Below, piece by piece: positions 1-8,516 of a stretch of 64,000 nt of DNA. The position numbers and the translations under genes were made by a program. This stretch comes from Paenibacillus psychroresistens (GTDB lineage: Bacteria > Bacillota > Bacilli > Paenibacillales > NBRC-103111): contig NZ_CP034235.1 in the NCBI RefSeq assembly GCF_009728935.1, positions 7,279,501-7,343,500 on the forward strand, written 5' to 3'. Within the stretch, counting starts at the first letter, position 1, and the number at the start of each line of letters is the position of its first letter. Under the pieces are notes generated by a model. The model was not told where the DNA came from and did no database searches. It saw only the letters and a program-made list of their open reading frames with translations.

Positions 1-1989
1 ATGACTGCTTTTGCAAATACCAGCCTAGAAAAAGTGGAATTCTCACAGCAAAAAGTTACCGTCGGATTAAATTCAACCGAGTTTTCAGTAGGCATACTAG
101 TCACGAACAATGCTCCGTTTAGTGGCGCCGAGTTTGGTCTTGGATTAGAAGGTGATCTGAAAATCAAATCAATAGATTATACAAGTGATATTAAGAACAA
201 CAGCGTAAACATGAATACGGTGGGCATCTTAGATAAAAACGGTGTTCAATATTTTGGCTTTTTTAACGGTAAGAACAATTTCAATGGAACAGTAACCATT
301 TGCAATGTAACTTTTGAATATACCGGGAATTCGCCTGCAAAGATAACGATGAAAGATACCAATGTAACAACAGTCATCGGTAATGAAGGAGCAACTAAAG
401 AAAGTCTGAATTCTAACATAATAGTGAATGTTAACCGGGAATCCGCGGGAAATCCGGCTACTCCTACCTCACCCCCAACGGATTCACCAACACCAACGCC
501 TACAACATCGCCAACACCTACATCATCACCTACAACATCACCTACAACATCGCCAACACCAACGCCAACGCCTGGAACACCAATATCAGAAACACCAACA
601 TCAGGAACACCAACAGCAACACCTGTGCCCTCTGCCACTCCTGCACCATCGAGTACAAATGCACCAACACTAAATCCCCAGGACTTAGCTGTAAATTTGC
701 AAAAAACCACTCAACAATTGAATGAGCTGCTAGCCAATAAAGAAAATGGTGCCGATGCACAAACAGTGCTAAAAAAAGAGACTGATCTTATTGAAAAAGC
801 CATTGAACAGCAATCCATATTGAACATCTCCAGTTCAATCAAGGTTGATGGCAACTTCGCAAAAGCTAAATTGGATGCCAGTACTTTCACGGATCTATTT
901 AAAACAGTCCATGATAATGCGACAAAATTGATTGAAACGCTGACACAATTTGATCCCAATGCGGATAAAGTGAAAATTAACGTATCGCTTGATCTGGGCA
1001 CACAAACGGCTGCTAACGCGGAGGTCCCATTAAATGCCGATCTAGTGTCTAAAGCCAAAGAAGCAGGAATTGACACAATCACGATTAAAATAAACGGTGT
1101 TTCCTTATCCGTAGATGTAGATCAATTTATTGGAAATACAATACTTTTTATCAATAAACAACCCGTAACAACAGCAAGCGATGCGACAGGCTTAAAGGTT
1201 GCCTCCGATGTGTATAATTTTGAGTTTAAAAATGACTCGGGCACAAACACGAGCTTCACTAAGCCCGTAATTGTCAAATTACCAATTAATACGAATGGAC
1301 TTAATACCGATTTACTTTCTCTAGCCAAAATAATTAACGGTAAATTGGAGTTTTATGGTGGACGTTATAATACGGAAGGCAACTATTTCGAAGGTGAACG
1401 CAAATCATTTTCTACTTATGTGATTGTCGAGAACAAAGTCGATTTCACAGATACTGCGAGCGTTCAGACATGGGCAGGACAATCGATTGATATCTCAGCA
1501 GCCAAAGGTATCATCCAAGGCCGCAGCCAAGGACTATTTGCTCCTAACGCTAAAGTAACACGCGCCGAATTTGCAGCAATGATTGTCAAAGCCTTTCATC
1601 TTGAAGACGACTCTGCTTCTGAATCCTTCAATGATGTCAACGATACAGATTGGTTTAAATCCCCTGTTGCTGCCGCTGCAAAAGCAGGAGTTATCAATGG
1701 GCGGTCTCTCACCCAATTTGCTCCAAACGCAACAATTAGCCGCGCAGAAATGGCTACTCTTGCAGCAAAAGCTCTTATAACTGTAAAAGGCTATAAGTAT
1801 GTAGCTAATACACAAGCCATATTGAACCAATTCAAAGATAATGCTTCCATTAATTCATCCCTTATAGATGGCGTGGCTTTGGCGACAAGTCAAGGAATCA
1901 TCGTCGGCTCCAACAATAACTTCAATCCGAATGATTCATCTACACGTGCTCAAGCAGCTGTCGTGATTGCCAGATTGCTGGATAAATAA
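1..1989 (+). CDS. SLH-anchored cohesin-like surface protein, 5' partial
   Basis: This is a secreted cell-surface protein held to the wall by SLH domains. Residues about 5-145 are all beta and resemble a cohesin-type fold. Residues about 149-225 are a Pro/Thr/Ser linker with TPT repeats. Residues about 225-480 form a mixed domain of unknown role. Three SLH repeats fill residues about 481-662, with the typical RAEFAAMIVKA, RAEMATLAAKA and RAQAAVVIARL segments. The frame is open at base 1 and starts with TAFA-NTS, which looks like the end of a signal peptide (AFA cleavage site). The real start therefore lies upstream of the window and the first ATG is probably internal. The same linker plus triple SLH layout occurs in two other proteins here (26034-31946 and 58724-63931). 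The SLH call is firm; the cohesin-like label is by fold resemblance only. Confidence 0.85.
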   Translation: MTAFANTSLEKVEFSQQKVTVGLNSTEFSVGILVTNNAPFSGAEFGLGLEGDLKIKSIDYTSDIKNNSVNMNTVGILDKNGVQYFGFFNGKNNFNGTVTICNVTFEYTGNSPAKITMKDTNVTTVIGNEGATKESLNSNIIVNVNRESAGNPATPTSPPTDSPTPTPTTSPTPTSSPTTSPTTSPTPTPTPGTPISETPTSGTPTATPVPSATPAPSSTNAPTLNPQDLAVNLQKTTQQLNELLANKENGADAQTVLKKETDLIEKAIEQQSILNISSSIKVDGNFAKAKLDASTFTDLFKTVHDNATKLIETLTQFDPNADKVKINVSLDLGTQTAANAEVPLNADLVSKAKEAGIDTITIKINGVSLSVDVDQFIGNTILFINKQPVTTASDATGLKVASDVYNFEFKNDSGTNTSFTKPVIVKLPINTNGLNTDLLSLAKIINGKLEFYGGRYNTEGNYFEGERKSFSTYVIVENKVDFTDTASVQTWAGQSIDISAAKGIIQGRSQGLFAPNAKVTRAEFAAMIVKAFHLEDDSASESFNDVNDTDWFKSPVAAAAKAGVINGRSLTQFAPNATISRAEMATLAAKALITVKGYKYVANTQAILNQFKDNASINSSLIDGVALATSQGIIVGSNNNFNPNDSSTRAQAAVVIARLLDK

Positions 1990-2008
1990 ATCCAAAGTTT
2001 AACAGAAG

Positions 2009-2040
2009 CCTCCCCTCACGCAGGATGGGGAGGTTTTTTT
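2009..2040 (+). terminator. Rho-independent terminator of the SLH gene
   Basis: The stem CCTCCCC (2009-2015) pairs with GGGGAGG (2027-2033) and is followed by seven T residues. It lies 20 bases after the stop codon of the SLH gene. Confidence 0.9.
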
Positions 2041-2095
2041 ACTGGATATTTTCTAGAATTCTTACTCATCCCTACAATGATTGGAGGAAAATAGT

Positions 2096-3277
2096 ATGAT
2101 CCGAAATAAGGTCCACATTATGCGTATGTCGCTGATCTTCATGGTGCTAGTGATGGTGATGCTGCTCCATTTTAAACAAACAGTTTATGCTCATGCTTAT
2201 AGTGCAAGCTATACAACACTGAATCTAACCCAATCCGAAACCGAAATGATCTACACTTTAGATGAATTGTCTGTGATCGAGCTAATGGGCGGTGATATCA
2301 ATGCGGATAACAAACTGGATCAGGAAGAATTCAACGCAGTAAAAGCACGGATGGAAGCCACACTAAAGGAAAATTTAACCTTAAAGATTAACGAAGAAAT
2401 CAAAGCCTGGACGCAATTGATCAGCTTAGATCTCGGCAAGCAAGGGGATACGACTAAACTAATTTTGAAAGCCATCTACCCGCCCGCTGCCCCCTCTAAG
2501 TCTATCTCCTTGCTTGATACTCTTTACACGAAAGATGCGAAAACAAACTATGTCAATTTGTTAACTATCAATTATGGAAGCCAGAAAGGCACAGAAGCGT
2601 TATCCGGCAATTTCCGGACCTGGTCCCTGATGGTGACAGACAAGGATTATACAAGCTTCCCGCCAAATATACAGCAGCTGCATACCGGGGAACAAACAAC
2701 AAATGAAGAATCCGAGCCTACTAATTCGACCTCGGGCTGGTATTCTTTCTTTAAACTCGGCATGGGTCATATACTTAGCGGTTATGATCATCTGCTATTC
2801 TTATTCTCGCTGCTGATCGCACGGCAAACGCTTAAACAATACGCGACGATGATTACCGCTTTTACCATTGCTCATAGCTGCACATTAACATTAACCGTTC
2901 TAGGAATAATTAATGTGTCTCCGATGATTGTCGAACCTGCTATTGCTTTAAGCATCTGTTATGTTGCTTTGGATAACATTGCACGTCCGACAGTCAGCCA
3001 TCGCTGGGTGCTGACCTTCTTGTTCGGACTTATTCATGGTATGGGATTCGCCGACATATTGAAAGAAATGAACATTCCAAAAAGTGAGCTGGCTGTCGAC
3101 TTGATCAGCTTTAACCTCGGAATTGAAACAGTACAAATCACGATTGTCACTTTACTGGTACCGCTATTATATTTGCTGCATCGCTACCAACATTCAAGAC
3201 GTTTTGTCGTCGTTGGCTCGAGTATAGCACTCGTTTTAGGTGGAATCTGGCTAATCGAACGACTGGTTACCGTTTAG
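2096..3277 (+). CDS. HupE/UreJ family membrane protein with periplasm-side N-terminal domain
   Basis: This is a polytopic membrane protein. A signal-anchor (residues about 7-27) is followed by an extracytoplasmic region with an acidic, EF-hand-like loop, DINADNKLDQEEF. About six membrane segments then carry GYDHLLFLFSLLIA and FGLIHGMGFADIL, which are the conserved histidine-bearing motifs of the HupE/UreJ_2 family (Ni, Co or Cu transport has been proposed for members). The longer frame starts with a TTG at 2081, but GGAGGA at 2083-2088 lies inside that extension and is spaced correctly for the ATG at 2096, so that start is preferred. The gene stands alone between a terminator and a degenerate intergenic region. 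The substrate cannot be told from sequence. Confidence 0.8.
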   Translation: MIRNKVHIMRMSLIFMVLVMVMLLHFKQTVYAHAYSASYTTLNLTQSETEMIYTLDELSVIELMGGDINADNKLDQEEFNAVKARMEATLKENLTLKINEEIKAWTQLISLDLGKQGDTTKLILKAIYPPAAPSKSISLLDTLYTKDAKTNYVNLLTINYGSQKGTEALSGNFRTWSLMVTDKDYTSFPPNIQQLHTGEQTTNEESEPTNSTSGWYSFFKLGMGHILSGYDHLLFLFSLLIARQTLKQYATMITAFTIAHSCTLTLTVLGIINVSPMIVEPAIALSICYVALDNIARPTVSHRWVLTFLFGLIHGMGFADILKEMNIPKSELAVDLISFNLGIETVQITIVTLLVPLLYLLHRYQHSRRFVVVGSSIALVLGGIWLIERLVTV

Positions 3278-3409
3278 CAGGACGACCTCCTCAATATCCA
3301 TAGAGAGCTTATTCCCCGGATCCAATCCCAGACTTGGTTGGTTGACTCAGCGATACTCTCTAGAGTTAAGTTGGGCTTCCTTACAATGATAAAGGCCTCA
3401 ATTAGTGAG

Positions 3410-3697
3410 GCTCTGGCGTTAGTTCGTCCTGACCCAAATCCCCCGTGTGAGCAATCCGGATTCCATCTACCACATTCTATTTACCCGATTTAGCAATAGG
3501 GTTGAATCCGGCTCATCGGTCCAAAAAAATATCACAGATCGCAGTGAAACGGAAACTCTGACCCTTGATTTAAAAGTTATTCAAGCGATTAAAGAAACCA
3601 AATATATATTCTTAACTTAGGCTATGCGTAAGAAAACGGTAACCACCTGTCAAAAGGTAGTTACCATTTTTTGGGGTTTACTGTACATTGAAATTGG
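3410..3697. pseudogene. Scrambled remnant of a duplicated MBL-fold lipoprotein gene tail
   Basis: The stretch 3278-3846 has no intact gene but holds three blocks copied from the lipoprotein gene just downstream. Bases 3410-3470 are the inverted copy of 4426-4486 (57 of 61 identical). Bases 3474-3498 match 4513-4537 in direct orientation. Bases 3528-3697 match 4657-4829, including the end of the gene (…IKETKYIFLT then stop), its hairpin terminator (copy at 3635-3673) and the last bases of the convergent vanX-like gene. The central 119 bases (4538-4656) are missing. This is what remains of a tandem duplication that later suffered an inversion and deletions. No product is expected. Confidence 0.85.
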
Positions 3698-3846
3698 AAG
3701 CAACGGATTTAAAGCCATGTGTATTAGAAAATAACGCGAATCTCAAAATAGTAGATATTGACACTATTTAATATTTATCACACCTTTTACTCATTGATTT
3801 TCACTGATATGATAATTTTATGTCAGCGATAAAAGGGGAAATCAAT

Positions 3847-4749
3847 GTGAAATTCAAAAATGGATTGTTACTATCGCTATTACTGCTAGCTGTTCTTGGG
3901 ATTCAAGCTTGCTCGAAAACAAAGCCCGCAGCATCACCAGATGTGGGGGCAACAACCGCTGTGACTGCATCATCCGCACCAACGACAGCCATTAATTCAG
4001 CTACACCTGCTCCTACAGAAATGCCAACACCGGTTCCAGAACCTGATCAGTTGGATATTGTGGATACGACATCGTTAGTAAATACTACCGGAAAGACAAT
4101 CTTTAAGAATTATAGCAATTCCAAAGGTGAAGAGGCACATACAACAGTTGCTATTGTTTCTAGTAAAGGGACCGTAATCCTAGCTGATCCTTACGATTTA
4201 CCGAAGAAAAAGGGTATACCACAGGCCGATATAGTCACAAGTAGCCATGGACATGCTGACCATCATGACAATGCCTTTGAAGGAAGAACTACAGCGAGGA
4301 TGTCAAACAATATGGAGGATTCGTTTACTGTTAAGGATGTTTCCGCAAAAGGTATTGTTGGTTCTCATCGTGATAATGTCATTGAAGAATACTCAGAGAA
4401 TTCAAATACTATTTATGTGTTTGAAGTAGATGGAATTCGAATTGCTCACACGGGGGATTTGGGGCAGGACGAACTAACACCAGAGCAGCTGAAAAAACTG
4501 GGGAAAATCGATATTCTATTTACCCGATTTAGCAATAAGACTGATTACGGCGCTTCTGCTCAACAATCCATTACTGTAATAACACAGCTGAAGCCGAAGA
4601 TTGTTCTACCCACACATTATGAGCTAGATACTGTGGACCTAATTCTCAAGGAATTAAATATCACTGATCGCAGTGAAACGGAAACTCTGACCCTTGATTT
4701 AAAAGATATTCAAGCGATTAAGGAAACCAAATATATATTCCTAACTTAG
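3847..4749 (+). CDS. Metallo-beta-lactamase-fold (UlaG-like) lipoprotein
   Basis: This is an extracytoplasmic lipoprotein with a metal-dependent hydrolase fold. Residues 1-20 are a lipoprotein signal with the lipobox LGIQAC. A Ser/Thr/Pro-rich spacer follows to about residue 70. The catalytic domain carries SSHGHADHHDN (the HxHxDH metal motif), then AHTGDLG and PTHYELDT, which supply the later metal ligands. This order matches the UlaG/YycJ-like branch of the MBL fold; the substrate is unknown. The frame extends up to an ATG at 3820, but AGGGGA at 3834-3839 sits 7-8 bases before the GTG at 3847, which gives a canonical basic signal start (MKFKNG). Part of the gene is duplicated upstream (3410-3697). 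Confidence 0.8.
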   Translation: MKFKNGLLLSLLLLAVLGIQACSKTKPAASPDVGATTAVTASSAPTTAINSATPAPTEMPTPVPEPDQLDIVDTTSLVNTTGKTIFKNYSNSKGEEAHTTVAIVSSKGTVILADPYDLPKKKGIPQADIVTSSHGHADHHDNAFEGRTTARMSNNMEDSFTVKDVSAKGIVGSHRDNVIEEYSENSNTIYVFEVDGIRIAHTGDLGQDELTPEQLKKLGKIDILFTRFSNKTDYGASAQQSITVITQLKPKIVLPTHYELDTVDLILKELNITDRSETETLTLDLKDIQAIKETKYIFLT

Positions 4750-4762
4750 GCTATGCGTAAGA

Positions 4763-4800
4763 AAACGGTAACCACCTGTCAAAAGGTAGTTACCGTTTTT
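4763..4800. terminator. Terminator between the MBL lipoprotein and vanX-like genes
   Basis: A long hairpin: AACGGTAACCACCT pairs with AGGTAGTTACCGTT and is followed by TTTTT on the + strand. It lies between convergent genes and could serve both. A near-identical copy lies at 3635-3673 in the duplicated remnant. Confidence 0.85.
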
Positions 4801-4806
4801 CGGGTT

Positions 4807-5556
4807 TTACTCTACATTGAAATTGAAATATTTATCAGGAAAAGGCTCCTTAATTAAGGTGTAATGCCACCATTCCTTGCTGTAAAGCTTAAACCCATTC
4901 TTGAGCATCGCGTTTTTAAGCACATTTCGGTTGCTTGTCTGCAGCTTAGTAATCAGCTTCGTGCCGTGAAAAGAGATATCTCCGAAGAAATCAAATTTAC
5001 TGCCCATGTCCACTTCTTTGCCTGTTGCTTTGTTCGCAGTAGACAAGTCAATCGTGCTGCCTCTTTCATGTGCTCCCTTGCTGGAAATAAATCCAAGCTT
5101 AAACAAATTAGCTTTATCTAGCTTTGGGTAGAACTCTTTCTTCATCTTCACATCCTTGATGTCCTTTGCCCATTTCACGAAATGCGAGACTGCCTTTTCA
5201 GGACGATAAGAATCATAAATGATGAGGATATAGCCCTCCTTTTCAAGATCATCGCTGACTTTTTTTAATGCTGCGGCAGCTTGAGTCGTCATTATCGCAA
5301 AAGGCGCTTTATAGCCATCAATTCGCTTCCCGACAAAGTTATACTCTCCATAATATCGAATGTCATATTGTGCAGATGGAATTATTTTATCCAGATATAC
5401 GAATCCCTTGGGCAAAGCATTTTTCTTCTCCATCTTTTTGTCCGTTGCTATTTTCGATTCCGCATTTACAGATGGTCCGAAGCTTGTAGAAGCTATAATT
5501 AAGCCTAATGCCAATACCCCCACACTTACCTTCCATCCCCATCCAAAAGGTTTCAT
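4807..5556 (-). CDS. Secreted VanX-like D-alanyl-D-alanine dipeptidase (peptidase M15D)
   Basis: This zinc dipeptidase is expected to split D-Ala-D-Ala, outside the membrane in this case. Residues 1-32 form a signal peptide (AxA-type end, VNA). The M15D core shows YDIRYYGEYNFVGKRIDGY (residues 64-82), YDSYRP with the transition-state Arg118, the metal motif GAHERGSTID (His163, Asp170), and EWWHY with Glu228 as base and His231 as third ligand. All catalytic positions known for VanX are present. AGGGAG lies before the ATG at 5556. No vanHA or vanRS genes are nearby, so it looks like a housekeeping peptidoglycan-turnover DdpX/YcdD-like enzyme rather than part of a glycopeptide resistance cluster. 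Confidence 0.88.
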   Translation of the reverse strand: MKPFGWGWKVSVGVLALGLIIASTSFGPSVNAESKIATDKKMEKKNALPKGFVYLDKIIPSAQYDIRYYGEYNFVGKRIDGYKAPFAIMTTQAAAALKKVSDDLEKEGYILIIYDSYRPEKAVSHFVKWAKDIKDVKMKKEFYPKLDKANLFKLGFISSKGAHERGSTIDLSTANKATGKEVDMGSKFDFFGDISFHGTKLITKLQTSNRNVLKNAMLKNGFKLYSKEWWHYTLIKEPFPDKYFNFNVE

Positions 5557-5578
5557 CCGCTAGGTCTCCCTTTTTATG

Positions 5579-7150
5579 CTAAGCATTCTGCTCCGTTATT
5601 CCTAAGATTGGGTCGAAGGTCAGCAGCTTAGTCGCTATCTTATCTATGAAGAAACGATCATGACTTACCGTAACTACGGCTCCAGGAAAGTGAATTAACG
5701 CCTGCTCCATGACTTGGATACTCTGCAAATCAAGATGGTTGGTTGGCTCATCCAAGATAATAACAGCCGCTCCAGAAAGAAGACATTTAGCTAAAGCCAC
5801 TCGGGCTTTCTGGCCACCAGACAAATTACCAATAAACTTACTTAAATCATTTTCTGAGAATTGCAGCATCGAGAGAAATTTATTAACTTTTTTTCGCGGA
5901 GCGTTTAGACCAAGTCCAAAAACATTTACTGCATGACTAACCGTATCCTTAAGATCAAGCTCGTCCCACATCCGATTAAAATAAGCATAGCTGACGCCCT
6001 TTTCCCAAATGACCTCACCCGAATCAGGCTGCTCTTGTCCTGTAAGCACCTTAATTAGCGTCGATTTCCCACTTCCGTTTGGACCTACGATAACAAGTCG
6101 ATCTTCCTTCTGAATATCAAAGCTGATGTTCTGGAATATTCTCCGTTCATCATAGATCTGTCCAATATTAGTCACTTGGCATAGCTTGTCGGGGAAACGT
6201 AAATTCTCATAAATATCGGTGATCAGCACGTTCACTGGGTGAGGCTCCACTCGCTTCTTCATGTCAGCGAGCTGGCGTGATAGTCGGTCCTTGGAGACCT
6301 TTTTGTGCCCGCGGCTATCGATTGCTTCAGATTCCATGATGAGAAGCTCTTCTTCCCATTCGAACTGACGATCCAATACTTTTTTACGCATCTTCTTCTT
6401 TTGAATGTAATCGGTGTAATTGCCTTCATATTCTTGAAAATGGTAATTTTCAATTTCAATCGTCCGCGTAACTACTTTATCGATAAACTGGCGATCATGC
6501 GACACGAGAATCATTGCTCCATTAAACCGGCGCAGCCACTGCTCTAACCATACGAGCCCTTCTATATCCAAGAAGTTCGTCGGTTCATCGAGAAGCACGA
6601 CATCAGGCAACTCAATTAGAATTTTGGCAAGCGCGGCACGGTTCCTCCACCCGCCAGATAGCTCATCAATAGGTTGGTTCCGTGAGCGATCATCAAACCC
6701 CAGCTTGGTTAGAACCGTGTCGATCTCGACAGACACATTCCAGCCATCCAAATGCTCCATTTGTTCAAAAAGCTCATTTTGGCGATTTAACAGTCGATCC
6801 ATTTCAGCATCATCCGTTATGTAACCCAGCTTTTCGCCTATTTCCTTTAATTCTCGTTCTATCAAACCCACCTGTTCAAAGCACATTTCCAGCTCCTGCT
6901 GAATCGACAAGCCTCCACTCAATTCTGAGAATTGAGAGAAGTAGCTTAGCTTAACCTTAGGATCTACTTCGACTTTCCCAGCCGTAGGCTCCTCTTTCCC
7001 TAATATCAGCTTAAACACAGTCGATTTACCGGCACCATTACGTCCAATTAGGCCAATCCGTTCACCCTTGCTCACCTTAAAATAAATATCACGAAAAATC
7101 AGGGTATCTTCATATTTTTTAGTTACATTTTCCATGCGAATTAAGCTCAT
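5579..7150 (-). CDS. ABC-F family ATPase (ribosome-associated)
   Basis: This is a soluble protein with two ABC domains and no membrane segments, as in the ABC-F ribosome-acting ATPases (antibiotic protection or translation factors). Domain 1 has Walker A GRNGAGKST (residues 36-44), signature LSGGWRNR (about 164) and LLDEPTNFLD (about 186). A charged linker (about 245-310) is followed by domain 2 with GPNGSGKST (about 356-364), LSGGQKAR and ILDEPTNHLD. The frame can begin at a GTG at 7159, but AGAAGG lies 9 bases before the ATG at 7150, which is preferred. A perfect 11-base inverted repeat sits 46 bases upstream. Whether it gives drug resistance cannot be decided from sequence. Confidence 0.88.
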   Translation of the reverse strand: MSLIRMENVTKKYEDTLIFRDIYFKVSKGERIGLIGRNGAGKSTVFKLILGKEEPTAGKVEVDPKVKLSYFSQFSELSGGLSIQQELEMCFEQVGLIERELKEIGEKLGYITDDAEMDRLLNRQNELFEQMEHLDGWNVSVEIDTVLTKLGFDDRSRNQPIDELSGGWRNRAALAKILIELPDVVLLDEPTNFLDIEGLVWLEQWLRRFNGAMILVSHDRQFIDKVVTRTIEIENYHFQEYEGNYTDYIQKKKMRKKVLDRQFEWEEELLIMESEAIDSRGHKKVSKDRLSRQLADMKKRVEPHPVNVLITDIYENLRFPDKLCQVTNIGQIYDERRIFQNISFDIQKEDRLVIVGPNGSGKSTLIKVLTGQEQPDSGEVIWEKGVSYAYFNRMWDELDLKDTVSHAVNVFGLGLNAPRKKVNKFLSMLQFSENDLSKFIGNLSGGQKARVALAKCLLSGAAVIILDEPTNHLDLQSIQVMEQALIHFPGAVVTVSHDRFFIDKIATKLLTFDPILGITEQNA

Positions 7151-7195
7151 ATCTATCACCCTTCTAATTCAAAAGAACCATCGATCACTCAAACA

Positions 7196-7226
7196 TGATT
7201 ATACCATTAGATTGCTGGTATAATCA
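7196..7226. promoter_or_regulatory. Perfect inverted repeat over the ABC-F promoter region
   Basis: TGATTATACCA (7196-7206) and TGGTATAATCA (7216-7226) form an 11-base perfect inverted repeat with a 9-base centre. Each arm contains an extended -10-like TGGTATAAT, one per strand. It could be an operator, a pair of divergent -10 boxes, or a leader hairpin; no -35 could be assigned with confidence. Confidence 0.55.
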
Positions 7227-7303
7227 CATTTTAAGGAAGACTCAAGAGCACTGCAACGTAAGCCCATCCACACTAATCGTAAAGTACAGAAAACTAGCCA
7301 ATT

Positions 7304-7345
7304 AAATAAAAAGCCGGTGACACCTATATATCAGTGCTCCCGGCT
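7304..7345 (-). terminator. Terminator of the decayed VOC gene
   Basis: Read on the minus strand, AGCCGG…CCGGCT with an inner CAC/GTG pairing is followed by TTTTTATTTA. It lies directly downstream of the VOC remnant and belongs to a recurrent GTGTCC/GGACAC-type terminator family seen elsewhere in the window. Confidence 0.7.
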
Positions 7346-7350
7346 AACTA

Positions 7351-7570
7351 TTACTCCTCGTTGGAAGTAACTTCTATTTTTTTGTCTACCGGTATAACTT
7401 CAATAATGTTAATCAGATTACCATCAGGGTCAGCCACATCGAACATAATATGATGATTCGCTGGTGATGTCCACTCCACGGAATCGCAAGCCCAGAGCAG
7501 AATAGAATGGAATCGAATTCTCCAAATTACTCACCCGAATAAAAATAGCTCCTAATGATTGTACACCCAT
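7351..7570 (-). pseudogene. Decayed VOC (glyoxalase/bleomycin-resistance fold) gene
   Basis: The minus strand begins MGVQSLGAIFIRVSNLENS with IPFYSALGLRF after it, a typical VOC N-terminus. It then needs a frame change to continue as VEWTSPANHHIMFDVADPDG and NLINIIEVIPV up to a TAA at 7351. The two halves together are about 73 residues instead of the usual 120-130, so the middle is deleted and the frame is broken. A weak purine-rich stretch precedes the ATG at 7570, and the terminator at 7304-7345 survives. VOC genes often sit beside ECF sigma genes, and one lies directly upstream here. Confidence 0.8.
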
Positions 7571-7654
7571 GTTATTACCTCCAAATTTATATTGATATAT
7601 TTCACATGGAATAAGCGACTTTTCGGACAGAAATCAAACATCCCCTAGAAAAAA

Positions 7655-8353
7655 TTATTCCGTTATCCTAAATTTGTTGCCATCCGGGTCTTCAATGAAG
7701 AAGATCAGCTTTCCGTTTATCCAGATTAATTTGCTGATCTTGATATGTTGTTTCACAAGTCCAAGATATGCGTTGCAAATAGCCTTTGTGTCCCTCCTTC
7801 TAAAAGCATCTACCAGTGAATTTAAATCGATTTGTTCTTCATGATCTCCTTGGATTTTAGTCCCCTCTGTTTCCAATCCCATCGATCTCTGTTGAGCTAG
7901 CTTTCTTAATCTTAATCTTGCGCGTCCCAGTGATACCTGGATGGCACCTTCAGCAGCTAACAGAAACTTGGCCGTTTCCTTTGCAGTAAATTCGAACACA
8001 TCCATCAATAAAAGAATGACCATAGCTCGAGGTGATAATCGGTGGGCTAATACTTCCAGTAGCTCCCGTGTGGACAGGCCCCCATCTTCACCCTCTATAT
8101 GTAACAAGGATGCGTCGCCTATCTCCAAGTGACCTTTATCCTTCTTAAGCTTGTCTTTCCAAGCATTACTGGCAATCCGATACAGATAAGCTTTCGTGAT
8201 TATTCTCGAGGGGTCTATTTCCATTGCTCTTACTAGTTTCAAAAGAACCTCTTGTGTTAAATCTTCCGCTTCCCATTGGTTAGCTGTTATTTGCAAGCTA
8301 TATCGGTATATTTGTTGTTGCATTTGCTGTAAATCGAGGCTAGTTATTGACAT
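7655..8353 (-). CDS. ECF-like sigma-70 family RNA polymerase sigma factor with C-terminal extension
   Basis: Residues about 1-75 are sigma region 2 (YRYSLQITANQWEAEDLTQEVLLKL, DxTQE motif) and residues about 95-150 are region 4 (LSPRAMVILLLMDVFEFTAKETAKFL). A further 80 residues follow, ending FFIEDPDGNKFRITE. A DPDGN tail is typical of VOC domains, but ECF factors with C-terminal regulatory extensions are also known, so a native extension and a fused VOC tail are both possible. GGAAGGAG lies correctly in front of the ATG at 8353; the longer frame from 8377 would place that site inside the gene. No anti-sigma gene is adjacent. Confidence 0.8.
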   Translation of the reverse strand: MSITSLDLQQMQQQIYRYSLQITANQWEAEDLTQEVLLKLVRAMEIDPSRIITKAYLYRIASNAWKDKLKKDKGHLEIGDASLLHIEGEDGGLSTRELLEVLAHRLSPRAMVILLLMDVFEFTAKETAKFLLAAEGAIQVSLGRARLRLRKLAQQRSMGLETEGTKIQGDHEEQIDLNSLVDAFRRRDTKAICNAYLGLVKQHIKISKLIWINGKLIFFIEDPDGNKFRITE

Positions 8354-8516
8354 ACTTCTCTCCTTCCGATGAAACAATAAACAGATTTATCCATATTATA
8401 CCTGATATTAAATTTGATATGGTATTATTTGTATTTATCTATTTATCTAGAAGGGTATAAGAACGAACTGTTTAATGATCGATCTCCATTAAATTAGGAT
8501 TACTTAAGGATGACGA

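Noticed and set aside
246..760. Long minus-strand open frames opposite the first SLH gene, one rich in GVG repeats
   Set aside because: They are the mirror of the repetitive Thr/Pro linker codons (ACA/CCA) and have no ribosome site.
4807..7150. Glycopeptide-resistance cluster (VanX-like plus ABC-F)
   Set aside because: No VanA-type ligase, VanH or VanRS genes are adjacent; both genes are common singly in Paenibacillus-like genomes.
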